A stretch of DNA of 64,000 nucleotides, from the NCBI GenBank assembly GCA_037576195.1, contig CM075102.1, positions 806,001 through 870,000 on the forward strand, in the 5' to 3' direction. A program made the translations under genes and the position numbers. This stretch comes from Phytoseiulus persimilis (Eukaryota > Arthropoda > Arachnida > Mesostigmata > Phytoseiidae). Positions within the stretch are counted from its first letter, which is position 1; every line of letters begins with the position of its first letter. Positions 61,856 through 64,000 of the stretch are shown here, piece after piece. The notes under the pieces were generated by a model. It was not told the origin of the DNA. It searched no databases and saw nothing but the letters and a program-made list of their open reading frames with translations.

Positions 61856-63326
61856 CTATTGCTGCCGCCCCGCTTGCTGAATGACCTGTTTGAAGCCGTC
61901 CAAGAGAAAATCGGAAGCGCTTTTCTTGTCGGAGCTCGCGGGAGAGTTTCCGTTCCGATTGAAGAGCTCTCGTTGAAGCACCTCAGCGAAATTCACCCCG
62001 CTTGTTTGGCTGGTCTGGCCTTGTTGTCCTTGCTGTGTGAAGCTCTTCAGTAACGACGAGAACAGCTGTTCTCCAGCGCTCCCGTCCCGAGCAGGACCCG
62101 CAGGTTGGCCGTTAGATGGCGAACGGGGACCATTGTTCGTTTGGAGCGTTTGGATCAAATTCGTCACGAATTGGCTCCCTTCGCTATTCTGTCCTTGCAG
62201 CCGTTGGAGAAGATTGTTGAGGACGTTGGCGGATGCTGCGGGCGGGGTGTTTCTTGGCTGAGTGTTGCTCTGCTGGGCATTTTGCAACTGCGTCAAGAAG
62301 CCGTTGAGCAACGCTCCGGGGGACGCTTTCGTGGCTCCCCCAGCTGTTTGCGGCGAGACAATCTTCAGAACACCACCGATCAGCTTGTCGAAGAAGCTCT
62401 TCTTAGGTTTGGGTGTAGTCGACGCCGGGAGTGGAGGTGCAATCGGTGCGGGATAGTTGGGAGGTGTGATGGGGTTGAAGTCTGCAGACGGCTGGGTTGG
62501 CCCATGGAAAGGCGGATCGTCAGTGGGGCGATAGGAAGGCTCTCGGAAAGGCGGCCTAGTCGGCCCCGAGGGTTCCCGGGGTTCATCTGTCGGAATGGGT
62601 GGATACAAAGGTTTCGACGTTGTCGAGGGGTAGCGAGGCGGAACGGTCCTAGCCTCCGGAGTGGAGTCTCCCGACTTCTCAATCAGATCCAGGATGGCCA
62701 GGAGCTCATCCCGTGACAGGTCTGGGAGTTCCGCTGTAGGATCCTTGCGACGGCTGCCACCTGCGGGCAACGTTTGGTAATGACATCATGCGCCTCTCAC
62801 TTTCTCCGGGACACGGTTTGCTGAGAAATAAGGAGAAGCAGCTCGTTGGGATCGGGTTAGAAGCGTTTGCAGAGAGGGAGAGATTTGCGTCGTCCTCGGC
62901 GACGCGATTTCATCTACGGCACGCGACAATCGCACTGTTCGTTCGAGGAGTCGTCCTCCGACGTGTAGCCCCCGTTTGTGTGTGTCGGGCCCTGGAAATT
63001 CCAGCCCGAGGGGAGGACTTCCGGAAAAGTCGAAGTTTGATCAGCGTCTTTCCAGCGGGACGCCTCCGCGAACGAAATTAACGACAAAAGCCGTCTTGAG
63101 GACGTGATCCTACTCACAGCTTCAGTTTGTCCCAGCCCGTATGCGAAACGAATACTGGGAGAGTCGCGAGATACAGTCTACGCATCACGTAGCGAATCAA
63201 GCTGATTCAGAACCGTAACTAACCTGGCTTCGGCGTTGGACCGCTCCCAGTTCTCACCGGAACGATGTCTTCGGCGAAATATCCCGTCACCGCGAGTGAG
63301 ACTGCGAATGCACGCAGTAGTATCAT
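61856..63326 (-). CDS. Secreted proline/glutamine-rich protein
   Basis: Three exons: 63326-63258, 63177-62918 and 62753-61856, with GT-AG introns of 80 and 164 bp, joining in phase 0 then phase 2 to give 408 residues. Exon 1 is a clean signal peptide (MILLRAFAVSLAVTGYFA). Exon 2 encodes RDSPSIRFAYGLGQTEAVSR, an acidic stretch (YTSEDDSSNEQ) and CDCRVP, the only cysteines. Exon 3 starts RRKDPTAELPDLSRDELLAI, continues with a proline/threonine-rich region (PPFREPSYRPTDDPPFHGP) and ends with helical, Gln/Asn-rich segments (LLNGFLTQLQNAQQSN, LLQRLQGQN, LLKSFTQQGQQGQ). I do not recognise the family. Composition and secretion suggest an extracellular-matrix, silk-like or secretory-gland protein, which is inference. 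Confidence 0.75.
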
Positions 63327-63329
63327 GCT

Positions 63330-64000
63330 TGGTTTTATCTTCCCTTCGACTAGCTTGAATCTGGTCGGCTGGTGTCGAATGACCGTCACCAGCTCCAGAG
63401 AGTTGAAAACTTTCCCTTGCCCGTGGATGTTTTTTTCTTGTCATGCGTCGGTTCTGTGAAAGGAACCGAGACAACAGAGACAATACAATGGAGCCTTCGG
63501 TTTGCTTTTGAGAAATCGTTCCTCCTCAGGAGGAACGCCCTTCGCCGCACCTCATTGAAGGGGTCATCTGTTCTAAGAAAGATTCGTGAACCGTTCGATT
63601 CGTCCGGACGGCTCGCTTTTTGTTTCAGGATGCTCCGGATCTCAGACTGCCCAATGATCGGTCGGTTCTTTCGTCTAAACTTATTTCAGCTGCGCACTCT
63701 CTTCATTTACTTTTTGGAGTAGGGGATTGCGTTTCGCATCCCCAGGGGGGAGAAGATGGGGTCTCACGAACTCACATTCATCCAGCACAGCCCTGATCGC
63801 TCGAAGTTTCCTCGATCGCCCCTCGTTGGCGATTAGTGCACGAGAGCATCTTGTGGACTTGCGATGAGCCAGAACGGCTGGAATGAATTCTCAATGGCCG
63901 GCTCAGATCTTTATCCAAAGCCGACGTATCACTGGCACATCCCCTTACTTCGAATTTCCGAAGATACAGTCTGAACTCAACGAGTGGACATACCCGTTCG
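63330..64000. other. Window end, no supported gene
   Basis: This should contain the promoter of the secreted-protein gene on the minus strand. A plus-strand frame at 63372-63722 is open but has no start context, domain or splice partner. Confidence 0.35.

Noticed and set aside
62105..62716. 203-codon plus-strand frame
   Set aside because: It is antisense to exon 3 of the secreted proline/glutamine-rich gene, which has splice sites and a signal peptide supporting the minus strand.

Overview
This is a eukaryotic nuclear window. Split genes have short GT-AG introns (about 80 to 500 bp), AATAAA signals follow several genes, base composition is near 50 percent GC, and much of the rest is decayed transposon. 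A 7TM gustatory-type receptor, an F-box/LRR gene and arthropod-style DDE and Tc1 transposase remnants point to an arthropod. A compact mesostigmatid-mite-like genome fits well, but that lineage call is inference. No organelle, plasmid, bacterial operon or CRISPR is present.

Layout. 1-4.3 kb: transposon-derived sequence, including a DDE transposase remnant and dispersed repeats. 4.4-6.3 kb: an intact single-exon F-box/LRR gene. 6.3-20.6 kb: mobile-element graveyard with a pogo/Tigger-like pseudogene, a 625-bp hAT-like foldback element nested in an older repeat, a Tc1-like pseudogene, a 259-bp near-perfect hairpin and a decayed LINE. 21.3-23.6 kb: a nearly identical 180-bp repeat present twice in opposite orientation. 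23-29.9 kb: a large BAZ1/ACF1-type chromatin-remodelling gene (+) with an unusual tail of four PHD fingers and two bromodomains, broken by many single-base frameshifts. 32.4-33.7 kb: adenylate kinase 2 (-). 34.4-35.9 kb: an STK19-like winged-helix gene (+). 36-43.5 kb: gene-poor, with repeats and tRNA-like B-box motifs. 43.5-46 kb: an unrecognised gene (+) built of phase-0 exons. 46.9-48.5 kb: gustatory-type receptor (+). 49.1-49.8 kb: second hAT-like non-autonomous element. 53.2-55.9 kb: complete five-exon LETM1 (-). 56.4-59.6 kb: weakly supported hypothetical exons (-). 61.3 kb: DAPIT/USMG5, a 58-residue ATP-synthase subunit (+). 61.9-63.3 kb: a complete three-exon secreted proline/glutamine-rich protein (-).

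The host genes have no obvious shared pathway, although three (AK2, LETM1, DAPIT) are mitochondrial. The most interesting points are the expanded PHD/bromodomain tail of the BAZ1-like gene, the frameshift pattern in three host genes that looks like homopolymer under-calling rather than pseudogene decay, and the tRNA-like motif in the terminal repeats of a foldback element whose empty site is preserved in a paralogous repeat copy.
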